The notes below the pieces were generated by a model. That model ran no database searches. It saw nothing but the letters and a program-made list of their open reading frames with translations, and was not told the origin of the DNA. Below are positions 23,654-34,548 of a stretch of DNA of 64,000 nucleotides, piece after piece (the stretch's first letter is position 1; each line of letters opens with the position of its first letter). The DNA is from Mangifera indica (lineage: Eukaryota > Streptophyta > Magnoliopsida > Sapindales > Anacardiaceae): NCBI RefSeq assembly GCF_011075055.1, contig NC_058148.1, forward strand, positions 3,491,322 to 3,555,321. The letters run 5' to 3'. Position numbers and translations under genes: made by a program.

Positions 23654-26600
23654 ATGGCCCTTACCCCGGAATAAATGATGATGTATGAACTGCATTAATG
23701 AGATCTTCCTTGGAGTCGAACTGATCCACGAGTAAACCTCTAGGCCTCCAGAGAATCTGGGTTACAGCAACTGTCATAATAGTTAAAACATAAGGAATTA
23801 CTAGTAGAAATTAATCAATATACCCATAGCTAAAAGATACAACAATGGCAATTTTAGCCTCCCTAAAAATGTGCACACAATGCTACAGGAGGGAAAAAAA
23901 CAAAATCACGGTACACAAGATTCTTTTAGCTGCAAATAGTTGGATATTACTCTGCCTCAATTGAGCATTTATCATGGTAATTATTGATTTTATAGAACAG
24001 AATGGTTACAGATATATATGAATGGTAAATTGAAATTATTCTCACCACGAACCCTTCCATTGGACCTAGTATGAGCATCATCAGGAAGAAAATTGTGCAG
24101 AACATCTCGGAGAACAGCCTGTGGATAAAAGAAATGGAAAACGTTTTGCAACTTACTCCCAAATTTTCAATTTAACAAAAATTTGATAAATACAGTTATC
24201 TCATTTTTTCAAAAGAAATCATAAAGGGATATTTAAGCCGATAAGAATCACCAAACTGATTAAGCCAAGGGCCTATTTGGTTTACAAATCAAGTCAATTT
24301 ATTTTCAAAGTACAAGATGCATAAAATCTTAAGAAAATACTGTTATTTGAAAATAATAGTCCTCAAATTAATCCTGAAAAAAAGGGAAAAAAGTATATAT
24401 TTTTCTGCTATTTTCAGAGAGATCATCACTAATTTACATAGAGACTCCAAATTACTCCAACTATTAAAAAACTTTTCCGGGTAGCAAATCAAACATCTTC
24501 CAAGTTCCTCCACTCTAAGTAATAGTATCTAAAATCTCTAGCAACAAATGAATTAAGATACGAAAAGGCTACATGTTGCTTTATTAGTACATAGGAAACG
24601 CTTTATTAGTATATAGGAAACACTCCACGCCCATTGAAAGAGAAGACTATTAATAGTAAAGGAAATAAAAAGCAAACAAAACATAAAGACCATTTCACTA
24701 ACATATGATCTCACATCATCATTTTTAAACTTGTAACAGAAACAATTGCCAATAACATATAAATTTGGATTTCCATTCTGTCAAACGCAATTGCGTGGCA
24801 TGCAGAATCTGATAGGTTTCCAACCAATTTCAACACAAACAAATAGAGAAAAGCAGAAGCAATTTTATCAATAAAAGGGATTTACAAGCGGATATACTAA
24901 CAATTCAAGAAGTCAGGCCTCCTAATCTGCCAAGTCGAGGAGCCACCGATCTCCCAAATTTGCCCAGAGGTTGTCTAAAAACCCTGATTTTTTCCTCCCT
25001 TGTACATTCCTAGCTCCCATTTATATAACTCCTCAATCTCATTTCATAACCACCTATACATACCATACATGCTTCATAACTGTCAAATCTCATTTATTTT
25101 ACCTAAATATTAGTCCTAACATTACCCACCCCTTTCACAACCACCTTGTTCTCAAGGTGGAAGTGAGGAAAAATCTTCCAATAGTAAAATTTTGTGATTG
25201 TTCATGTCATCCTTCAACAACGTAATTACTCTTATACCATTTTGATAGGTTGCCAACCAATTTCAACACAATACAGAAAAAAAAAACAATTTATTTATAA
25301 AGGGATACCACAAGTGGATAAACAATTCAAGGAGTCCGGGCCTCCTACTATGCCAATTCGAGGAAACAATGATCTCCCAAACCAACCCAACAACTGTCAA
25401 AGACCATTATTTTTTCTTCCCTTTTACAATCCTAACTCCCATTTACATATGCTACCCATACATAGTTCATAACTCACTAATCCCATTTTATAACTACCCA
25501 TACATACCATATATGTTTTGTAAATTTTGTCACCCTACTCCCTACCCTAAGAAATTGTAACTGCTTTAATACCATTTTGAAAGGTTCCCAACCATTATCA
25601 ACACAAACAAATAAAGAAATATAGAAAAATTTTATTGATAAATGGGATTTATGTTAGGAACCCAGCATTTATTTAATCAAAACACAAAATACATAATAAC
25701 TAAAATATTTCATAACTAAAAATATTACAAGATAAACCGAACACTTCGAGGAGTTCGGGACCTCCCATTTTCCGATCATTCGAGACGCCGGAGATCTCCC
25801 ATTTTCCGGCCATTCGAGGCGCCGGAGACCTCCCTAAATCAGCCAAAGGTGGCTGCCCTCAAACCCAAACCCTAATATTTTCTTCTCTTTTCTCTTTTAA
25901 AACTCAAACATATATTTATAAAAGGATTGAGCCATTGGATTGGGGACAAGTGTCCCAATCCTAACATTTCCCTCCCCTTCAAAATCATCTTGTCCTCAAG
26001 ATGAGTTTTTTTTTTTTTTTTTTTTTTTTTTTCAAACGCGCCAGATCTTTCTTTTCTCTTCCCAAAAAGTTTTGCCTTCTCTTTCCTGCGTTTTGTCTTC
26101 CCAACGCTACTGCCTTCTTTTTCTTTTGCTTCCCCTGCAAGTCAGCCCATTTCTCTTTCCCTTTTTCCAAAAACCAACGCCTGGCCTCCACCTTTTTTTT
26201 TTTTTTCTATTTTTTTATTTATTTATTTTTTCTCTCCTTTCTCTTTCCTTCTACTTGTCTTTTTCCTTTCTTCTTTCTTCTCCATCTCCTTCGTCCTTCT
26301 TTCTTCTTCCTTCTGCTTTCTCTGGGTTTGAATATGTAATTTCCTTTTTTTTTTTTTTTTTTTTTCAGACCCAGCCGGCGTTCCCTTTTCATCTTCCTTT
26401 TTCCTCTGTCTTCTCATTTTGCGCCTTCGGACTCATTTCTCTCTGTGATGATTTTTCTTCAAGTCAGCCTCCTCCATGAACATTTTCCGGCGACTCATCA
26501 CTTTTCCGACCATCATCTATCTTCTCCGTTGGATCGAACGCGCTCTGATACCATTTGTTAGGAACCCAGCATTTATTTAATCAAAACACAAAATACATAA

Positions 26601-29600
26601 TAACTAAAATATTTCATAACTAAAAATATTACAAGATAAACCGAACACTTCGAGGAGTTCGGGACCTCTCATTTTCCGATCATTCGAGACGCCGGAGATC
26701 TCCCATTTTCCGGCCATTCGAGGCGCCGGAGACCTCCCTAAATCAGCCAAAGGTGGCTGCCCTCAAACCCAAACCCTAATATTTTCTTCTCTTTTCTCTT
26801 TTAAAACTCAAACATATATTTATAAAAGGATTGAGCCATTGGATTGGGGACAAGTGTCCCAATCCTAACAATTTACAAGTGGATAAACTAACAATTCGAA
26901 GAGTCAGGACCTCCTAATCCTCTAATTTGAGGAGCCAACAATCCCCCAAATATGTCTAACGCTATTGAAAAAACCTAATTTTTTTTCTTCTTTTCACAAT
27001 CCTAGCTCTCATTTATATATACTGCCCATACATATTTCATAACTTCCCATACACACTATACATGTTTCATAATTGTCCAATCTCATTTATTTCACCTAAA
27101 TATTAGTCCTAATATGACCCGCTTATTTTAAAACCACTTTTTCCTCAAGGTGGAGGTGAGGACAAATCTTCCAAATGCAACCGTCCTCCCCATCCTTATA
27201 AATCGTAGCTGCTTTGATACCATCGTGATAAGTTTCCAACAAATTTCAACACAAACAAACGGAGAAAAACAGAAACAATTTTAATGATAAAAGGATTTAC
27301 AATTGTATAAATTGAAAATTCGAGGAGGCAGAGCCTCCTAATCCAGAAATTCAAAGAGCTGACAACCCCTCATGTCAGCCACAAGGCTACCTTAAGACCC
27401 TAATTTTCCCCTCCTTTTACAATCCTAGCTCCCATTTATATATACTGCCAATCTATATTTCATAACCCTCCAATCCCATTTCATAACTGCTCATACATAC
27501 CATAGATGTTTCACAACTCTCCAATTTTATTTCATAACTGCCTGTACACACCATACATGTTTCACAATTGCCCAATCTCATTTATCTCACCAACACAATA
27601 GTCCTAACAGAATCTCACACACATAATAAACAGAAAGAACTAAGCACAATTCACATGAACATGAAACAGTGATTAAATATCATATCGTCATATTTCCACA
27701 GAAAAATCTGCACAATTGCATCAATTATATGAACCCTGTAATTGTTGAATAGGATTCATTTAGTATCATGGCATTTACTTATATGAACCTTGTGATGGAG
27801 TATTACAACAAGAATAAGATAGACATTTGGGAGATAAAAGATAAATAAAAAATTAAATGGGAAAATAAACATAGTACAATGAAAGAAAAGGACAAAATTT
27901 TGAAGAAATTGAGCAGATGTTCAAGAAAATGATACCTCTCAACCATTCATCAATGAATAACTACAACAATAAAACAAGTGCTTTTCAAAAAGAATCCTAT
28001 TCCTAATCATATTGGAAATAAATATTCAAAACAACTAGCAAACCAAATTAAACTCTAAATTAGTCTAGACAAATAGACCCTAAAGATGATTAAAACAAAA
28101 AATTAAATAACCTTAGACCAATCCTATTCTTCCTAAACCACCTTGCTAACTGCCCATAATTAAAGCTGCAATCATAAAAGACAGTCTATGGCCTCTTTTT
28201 ATGGAAATCGATTTGCTTAGTTCCTTACACCCTTAATGAATGAATTATGAGCAAATCCAACAAGTTCCTGCAAACAAGACTCTGATGAGTTCATATCCCA
28301 ATTCTGAAATAGGTTTCACAAACCAATCAGAGCCTTTATAGATCCTTACACACAAACACACACACTATGGTCTAGCTCAACACAAAGAATAATAAATTAC
28401 ATAACAAAAGTTAAGAATAATGCTGTCGAAAAACTGAATATACTTCATTAAGGTTTGTAGACAAGAAATGTCACAATAATTAACTAATTTGTTGCTGTAA
28501 AGTAAAACTCACACTAGATGGTTCTGCAGGCATTGAGTTAATGTTAATCGTTAACATACAAAAGTATATATCAATATTTCTGCAAATTAAGTAAGCTCCC
28601 TAATTTATGATCATTCATTGATGAACAGTGCAGAAAAAACATATCAGTATTCCTTGAAAATAGACAAAAACAAAACAAAAGTATTGATAGCATACCCCAA
28701 GCCTGAAAGCAGTCCCTCTTGCCCTACAATCTTCAGCTAGAATTTTTGTAGCAGTTAGTGCTTCTTGCATACTAGCTCCTGAGGCTATAACTGCACAAAC
28801 TATGGCACCAGCTGAGGATCCAGCCAATGGTGTGCTTTCCTGTTTTAGAAAACAAAAGTTTTAGTTACAAACAGAATATCAGGAGAAAAATAAAAAATGA
28901 TGATTCCCACAGTAAAAGATGAACTATATACTAACAATTGTAAACTTGAATTCCAATTAAAAAACAAAAGCAAGTCATCTAGAGATGTGTTACTATGATT
29001 TGCATGATGTGGTTGACTTCATGAACAACCCAAAAACAACTGAATTGAATTTCTAGAATTTGACAATATAAAGCAGCCTTATGAATGAAACAAGCAATAG
29101 AGACAATCTTCCAAAAGGCAATCACATAAACAATAAAAGCACATAACTCTTTAGCCATAAGGTGAACATATCAAACCTACAAATTCTTTGTATCGTAAGG
29201 CATTTTGACCCTGTTCCAAGTTTAAACTATTACAGATACTTCATACGGTTGTTTATAATAAATTTCAATATTAGATTTGAAGTTGGTCAATTTCATAAGT
29301 GAACAAGATAAGCATCCTGAATTCCGCAAATTTAAGACATGAAAAAAAGCATGCATATACTTAATCCTCTGTTATCAAGATAGTTTGATTTAAATGACTG
29401 AAGATGAACATTTGCACAAATCAGAATTCCAAACTAAAATCAAATCATGAACTCGTAAATATGTCAGAACGTGAATAACTGAGGAAATTAAATTCAAAAA
29501 CTGAACGCAACGATTCAACTGTATCTAAATTATAAACGGTACAGAACCACACGCCTCAATTTCAGTAACACATGGAAATTAAATGCATCGAATGTAGGCA

Positions 29601-30453
29601 GTTTGAATCAAATTTATTTTTAAACTCCAATCATTTTTTACTTAGAGCCCAACAGAAGAACAGAAATCGAACTTGACCCATCAAAAAACAAACCTTTATT
29701 TAAAATGAGGAAATTAAATTCAAGAATTGAACGCAACCATCCTTCAGTTTTATCTTAAATTTATATATTCTTCAGAACCACACGCGATAATCTTAATCTA
29801 AGTAAAACAAATTTTTAAAATGGGCTACAATCTTTTTGACTTATGGAGATCAATGCGTAGGCAGTTTCAATCAATTTCCCTCCCAAACTACAACAAATTT
29901 TCAATTAGACCCCAACAAAGAAACAACTGAAAAACAAAAATTGAAGTCAACCCATCAGAAAACAAACCTTAATGTAACCCTTTTCAATGAGAAACTGGGC
30001 AACACCAAGATGATAAGGAAACAAAAGCCCAGCCGCAGAGAAACTAAACCCAGGACTTGTAACAATTCTCCTTCCTTTCTCAGCCTCAACATCCTTCACT
30101 CTTTGTTCCCAAATAACCTCGGGCTCGATCTCATCCTCCATCACTACCCCAATTCTCTCCTCAAAATTCTTACTGCCATTTACCTTTTTGCTCCTCTCCG
30201 CAACCGGAAACCTTTCAAACTTTTCAGAGAATCCCCTGTTGCTTGTTTTCAACAGTCTCGAGGCCAGCCCCAGGAAAAGTTCACCGGTGACCACGGCAAA
30301 GGATTTCCCCTCGGAATTGGGGGGCTTGGAGGTAAGATTTTGATTGTTTTGGGCTACTGCAAAATAGCGGGAACGTTGGGGGAGGGAATAAAGATTGGAG
30401 GAAGGTAAAGGGTGAGGGGCGCAGGAGAATAGAGAGGAGAGAGAAGGCGCCAT
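22714..30453 (-). CDS. Patatin-like phospholipase/acyl hydrolase, 7 exons
   Basis: Exons (minus): 29968-30453, 28696-28839, 24046-24118, 23665-23770, 23473-23569, 22976-23071, 22714-22869. All six introns are GT-AG and the phases join without a stop, giving 385 residues. Residues 1-60 are Ser/Pro-rich with few acidic residues, like a plastid transit peptide (inference). The patatin domain runs from about 130. SPGFSFSAAGLLFPYHLGV (133-151) is the oxyanion-loop region, G169-S-S171-A-G173 carries the expected nucleophile Ser171, and D287-G-G carries the catalytic-dyad Asp. The tail 335-385 is a small helical extension. The family hydrolyses acyl groups from glycerolipids, but the substrate is not predictable. 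From memory it resembles Arabidopsis At1g33270, which should be checked. Intron 2 is 4.6 kb because of nested TRIM elements. The gene appears intact. Confidence 0.93.
23623..23650. repeat. TA microsatellite in intron 4 of the patatin-like gene
   Basis: An uninterrupted (TA)n tract of about 28 bp lies between exons 4 and 5, just downstream of the donor side of intron 4 in transcript order. Confidence 0.9.
25652..25966 (-). repeat. 3' LTR of TRIM-2 copy 1
   Basis: A 315-bp LTR with TGTTAGGA...CCTAACA ends. It contains two GGCGCCGG-like imperfect copies of the CATTCGAG.CGCCGGAGA block, near 25778 and 25812. Confidence 0.92.
26433..26516 (-). CDS. Micro-ORF in TRIM-2, conserved in the old copy
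   Basis: This is a 27-codon frame from the first ATG after the primer site to a TGA, reading MMVGKVMSRRKMFMEE and ending LKKNHHREK. The older copy at 46735-46815 has a 26-codon frame with the same stop position and 16 of 26 identical residues by eye, including KMFM and the ending NHHREK. It might be a residual gag start, a leader peptide or chance conservation of an RNA signal. No function is known. Confidence 0.3.
   Translation of the reverse strand: MMVGKVMSRRKMFMEEADLKKNHHREK
26556..26870 (-). repeat. 5' LTR of TRIM-2 copy 1
   Basis: Nearly identical to 25652-25966. On the minus strand it is followed immediately by the primer binding site. Confidence 0.92.
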
Positions 30454-30649
30454 GAAGGGACAATAACAAGGAGATGGTGAACAAGAAGCTGAATTAAACT
30501 GGGCACCGCGTGATCTCTTTGTGAAAAACTTTTATTTTAACTTTTATTTTATTTTTTATTTTTTGTTTTTGTTTCCAATTAAAAGTCTAAATTCACCGTG
30601 GTGTCTCAAATTTTGGTTAAGGGCCAATCCAAACAAAAGTAGCTTCTTT
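30454..30649 (-). promoter_or_regulatory. Short 5' flank/promoter region of the patatin-like gene
   Basis: Only about 200 bp separate the start codon from LINE-derived sequence. The minus strand has an A/T-rich TAAAATAAAAG-like tract (30535-30570) that could serve as a TATA-like element, and a CACGCGG motif near 30510. Assignment as promoter rests on position only. Confidence 0.35.
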
Positions 30650-32560
30650 GCTCACTAAGATCTAAGGAGAAGGAAAAGTTGATTAATATATTGAGGTATA
30701 AAGAAGGAAGTGAAGTAGCTTGGAGTTCCTCTCATTACTAGAAAATTTTTATTTGACAATTGCAAACCTCTCATAGAAAAGATTCTGGCCACAGTTAAGT
30801 CGTGGAGAAGCAAATTTTTATCTTTTGTTGGAAGATTGACTTTGGTCAAATTGATTCTTTGGAGCATCCAAGTACATTGGTCATGACTTTTCATTCTCCC
30901 ATCTAAAGCCCATAAAGAGATAAGAAGAATCTTAAGAGCTTTTCTTTGGGATGACATGGAAATGAGAAAGCAAAGAGCTAGTGAAATAGGATACGGTGTG
31001 TTTACTCGTTGAAGAAGGAGGGTTGGGTTTAATGAACACCAAAGAATGGAACAAAACAGCCATGATTAATCATGTGTGGAACTTGATTCGAAATGATAAG
31101 GACTCAATATGGAAGAGGTGGATTAAAAGTAATTTGATAAAAAAAAAATAGAAGTTTGTGGGAGATTCTTATTTCTAATGCTCGTTCGTGGGCTTGGAGA
31201 AACATTTTAAAACTAAAAGGAATAGTAAAAGATAAAGTAAAGTGCTTTATAGGCAATGGAGAAGATACCTACTTGTGGAATGATAATTGGCATTCCTTTG
31301 GGCATTTGAAAACCAAGTATGGCAATAGAATAATATATGAGTCCGGATTAGGAAATAATGCTAAAGTTTGTGAGATCATTAGAAATGGTAAATGGAAACG
31401 GCCTTATACTATTTCGTGCGCTTTTATGGAGATAAAAACCATGATAGGGGAGGAAGATAAAAAAGGGGAATGACATTGTGCTTTGGATTGGAACCCCTAA
31501 AGGTGATTATGTAACAAAACACTTTTGGAATAGACTTTGTTCTAGAGGTAATAAAGATGATTGGTGTCATCCTGTTTGGTTCTCAAAAAATATCCCTAGA
31601 CATGCTTTCATTTTATAGCTTGCTATATGGGGGAAGCTTAATACTCAGGATAAACTTGTGAATATAGGAATTCTTAGAGATATGGAATGTTGCTTTTGTA
31701 ATGATAGAATTGAAACTCATAGTCATTTTTTTAATGCCCTTATATTGTAAACATTTGGAGACGTAATCTTCATCTTTGTAATTGGGATTATAATCCAATG
31801 CCTTGGAAGGACTTCATTAGTTTAATTTCTAATGATTGGAAAAGTATGGAGTTAAAGTTCATCCTTGGGAAGCTTCTTTGAAGAGCTACAACTTATACTC
31901 TATGGAAGGAAAGGAATGGTAGAATGTACAAGAATTAAAAATTGTAAGCTAATGTTCTTCAAAGAAATATAAAATTGCTAATTTGAGAAAAAGCCTTCAA
32001 TTTAAGTAAAATCAAAGAGAACAGGTGGAATGTGGAAATTGCCCAAAAGTGGAGTCTACCTCTTGCCACTTTGCCAATGGAAGTAGATGATGTTTTACTT
32101 TGTGGAACATTCAAAGGAAAGTTGGCCTTGGAGACTTGTTTTTTTATAAGCTATCCATTTCTCTATTTTGCAGTGAAGTTGGTGAAGCTACATCCATGGA
32201 AATCTCCAAATCATTTTCTATTGTTCTTTCCTCTAGAAATGCTCTTGCTATTGTGGTGGCTACCTTCTTAGCTCAGTTATGAATCTAGCAGATATAGGTG
32301 CTTGGAGGATTATTGCAGAATCTAGTTACTATTGTGTTAAAGATGGCTTTATGTTGTTCCCCTAAAAAATTTTATAAGACCAATAGGCTTTATTGTTGTT
32401 TTTGTGCTTTCCAATCTAAAGATGGTTTGTACCAAGCATTTAAAAGGTTCTTGGATTTGTACTAGTGTAGTGGAGCTGAAAAATAGTCTCTTGTTGTACA
32501 TACATGTGTTATTGTTCTCCATCTTTACTTGTTAGTTTTCCTACTGGTAGAAAATAATTT
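30650..32560 (+). pseudogene. LINE (L1-type) ORF2 C-terminal remnant
   Basis: The plus strand carries the distal half of a plant LINE reverse transcriptase. 30690-30970 reads YLGVPLITRKFL...PLIEKIL...SWRSKFLSFVGRLTLVK, then a W..FILPSKAHKEIRRI and AFLWDDME block. This is the thumb region after the catalytic core. 31156-31473 is an open segment WRNILKLKGIVKDKVKCFIG..GEDTYLWNDNWH. 31540-31760 gives zf-RVT fragments (W..H..W.A.WGKLNTQDKL). Frameshifts and stops break it, and the catalytic YADD region is absent because it is truncated upstream. It lies next to the 5' end of the patatin-like gene, transcribed in the opposite direction. Confidence 0.8.
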
Positions 32561-32989
32561 TGTTAGGATTTCAAGTGTAAGATATCAAGCTTGGATCCCA
32601 TAATTGAAAGTATAAGTTTTTAGTATGGGCTTTATATAACCTTACAGTTTCTAATCTCAATAGCTAGCTTTTGAAGTATGGTTCTTTTAAAATTCGTATC
32701 ATTTGGTATCAGAGTCATCATTATATTTCTCAGTTGTAATCGTGTGATATGGATGGTCTTATTGGTATTATAGTGTTTGTCTAGGGCTAGCAAGCAACTA
32801 ATGTACAGCTAGCTTGTGTGGGCACCAAAACTGTAGAGCATGGTGGTATATTAGGATCCTAAGTGCAAGATATGAAACTTGGATCCCACATTGAAAAGTA
32901 TAAGCTACTAATGTGAAGTTTATATGACCTTAGGCTCTCAAATCTCAATATCTAGCATTTAAGATGTGATTTTCCTAAAGTTCATACCA
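32561..32989 (+). mobile_element. TRIM element (TRIM-1)
   Basis: A 429-bp unit with two related terminal repeats of about 135-140 bp. The first starts TGTTAGGATTTCAAGTG at 32561 and ends about TTCGTATCA near 32702. The second starts TATTAGGATCCTAAGTG near 32848 and ends TTCATACCA at 32989. The first is followed by TTTGGTATCAGAGTC (32702-32716), a tRNA-iMet-type primer site. The internal part is about 145 bp and non-coding. The flanks (AATTT and TTTAA) do not form a clean 5-bp duplication. It sits in LINE sequence homologous to 47840-47860, which serves as the empty site. Confidence 0.75.
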
Positions 32990-33136
32990 TTTAATGTTAT
33001 AATTGGGACACTTGTCCTTAATCCATAGGAGAGTTTAGGATAGTTTTATTGTAAAATGGGTGCTTAGATTTCAAAAAGGGAAAGAAAAATATATTAGGGT
33101 TATGTACTTTGGGCAGCCAATCTTAGCTGATTTAGG

Positions 33137-34548
33137 TGAAGGATCAAATAGCCGAAAAAGGGGGTGAGTTAAGTAATCTAAAACAATTTTTTTCTAAATT
33201 AAATAATCAAACTAATTTATTTGATTTAATTAATGTTGACTATTTTTAATGCAATTTATGAGAATGACAAGAGATATTTTGAATAATCAACACAATGAAA
33301 ATAACATAACACAAAATATAAGTTTGAGGAATGAGAAGACATAACCCGACCTACGTCCACTCCTCCAAGCTATCTCTTTTGGAGTATTCCATTAATTCTT
33401 GATTGACAAAATCTCAATCAAGCTTTTCTTAATAACAAAAATAACTTCCTTGGTGCTATTAACCCTTACAAGTGTTAGAACCCAATTTATCTCACTATTC
33501 TAATCTCTAGTGAACCTCACTCTTTTATAGTGCAAATTTTTGTATGAATTCGAAATATAATTTCTTTCAAAGAGTGTATATGAAAATTTAAACTTAGTAC
33601 ACTCCAATACAAATGAAATCAAAAAGTGTGTAAGGAAGGGTTTTAAATAGAGAAGAGAATTTACAAGTGAATAGTTCAAAATTGATTCATTTTCAAATAT
33701 ATAAAAGTTCTTAGTGGCAAAAGTCTATCTCAAGTGGATTTAATTGGGTTTATATGAAGGAAAATGAGAAAAGTTATCGTAGTACACAAAAACTAGTAGT
33801 TTTAATTTTCTAAAAAATGCAAAATTTGATCGACTAAATGTAATTCAATCAACCGGATATGATGTGGCACTTCTGTGGTGTCTATGTGGCACTAGCTGTT
33901 AGAAAATTCAAAACAAATTCGATCGATCAGAAGAAATTTGGTTAACCAAATTTTTGAACATCAAAATGTATGGCTTTTAGATAATTTGAAAGCTGTTATT
34001 GAAGAATTCGATTAGTCAAATTCGGTCAACTAAATTTTATTACATTTTACCTCCTAAATTTTTGAAAATTTGTAGTTACCCCCTAAACCTTTGAAAAGTG
34101 ACAATTTAACCCATTTTTTAAAATTTTTTCAAAACCAACTTTGAAATATGAAAATTTAGTTCACAAAACTTCATCATTTTAAAATGAGTTAATAAACTTT
34201 GATAAAAATTTGGTTGAACCCAATAAATTTGAAAAACAATATTTTAACCAAAAAAGTGAAAGATTTGAGAATAAGTTTTTGAGTGAACTTTTACATGCAA
34301 ATAAATATTCTAATCAAAACAAATGCTTCAAAATTACAAACATATTTACTTAAACTTGAGTTTTTCTTCAAATTTTCAAGAATTTTTTACTTGAGCCTTG
34401 TCTTTCATTTCCATCTTGAAACTTCTTCAAGTGTATTAGGTAAATTATTATAATTTAAACTTACACTTAAATAAAGTCATTAGTCAATATGCTTAGGAAC
34501 ATATTAATTTGTTATCATCAAAATAAGAGCATAATGACTCATTGAGTC
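33137..34548 (-). repeat. 3' LTR of the SIRE-like element
   Basis: It matches 43190-44627 throughout. On the minus strand it starts TGACTCAATGAGTCATTATG and ends GATCCTTCA. It is preceded in sense by the purine tract AAAAAGAGAGAGATTATT. Confidence 0.85.

Larger units (their letters stand above)
25652..26870 (-). mobile_element. Young miniature LTR retrotransposon (TRIM-2, copy 1)
   Basis: A 1219-bp element in minus orientation is inserted into a TRIM-3 LTR with perfect ATTTA duplications (25647-25651 and 26871-26875). Its two 315-bp LTRs (25652-25966 and 26556-26870) differ by eye at one position (CTCCCATT versus CTCTCATT). After the 5' LTR comes TGGTATCAGAGC (about 26542-26553), the initiator tRNA-Met primer site. 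Before the 3' LTR comes the purine tract GAAGGGGAGGGAAA (25967-25980). The 589-bp internal region has polyT tracts (polyA in sense) and no retroviral domain, only a 27-codon ORF. It is non-autonomous and recent. Confidence 0.92.
24810..27609 (-). mobile_element. Tandem array of a TRIM-type element (TRIM-3) in intron 2
   Basis: Four LTR-like units (24810-25121, 25243-25535, 25578-25651 joined to 26871-27114, and 27226-27609) alternate with short internal spacers (25122-25242, 25536-25577, 27115-27225). On the minus strand each spacer starts with a primer-site-like TGGTATCAAAGCAGC or its variant. The longer ones end in a purine-rich tract before the next TGTTAGGAC start. Perfect GAATC duplications flank the entire array (24805-24809 and 27610-27614), so the array behaves as one insertion. 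It encodes no protein. The third unit is split by the TRIM-2 insertion. TRIM elements are non-autonomous and rely on proteins from other LTR retrotransposons. Confidence 0.85.

Noticed and set aside
23947..24162. Minus-strand frame of 71 codons at exon 3 of the patatin-like gene
   Set aside because: It is in a different phase from the spliced reading frame. The exon 24046-24118 fits GT-AG borders and the conserved protein in another frame.
25940..26479. Long plus-strand frame (179 codons) rich in Phe/Ser/Leu
   Set aside because: It is the antisense of purine-rich internal sequence of the TRIM-2 element with polyT runs. It is low complexity and no domain is seen.
26556..26870. LTR considered as Cassandra-type (5S rRNA-bearing) TRIM
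   Set aside because: No 5S rRNA promoter boxes or 5S-like sequence are recognisable in any LTR here.
29836..30408. Plus-strand frame of 190 codons
   Set aside because: Antisense shadow of exon 1 and intron 1 of the patatin-like gene. The minus frame has the splice sites and motifs.
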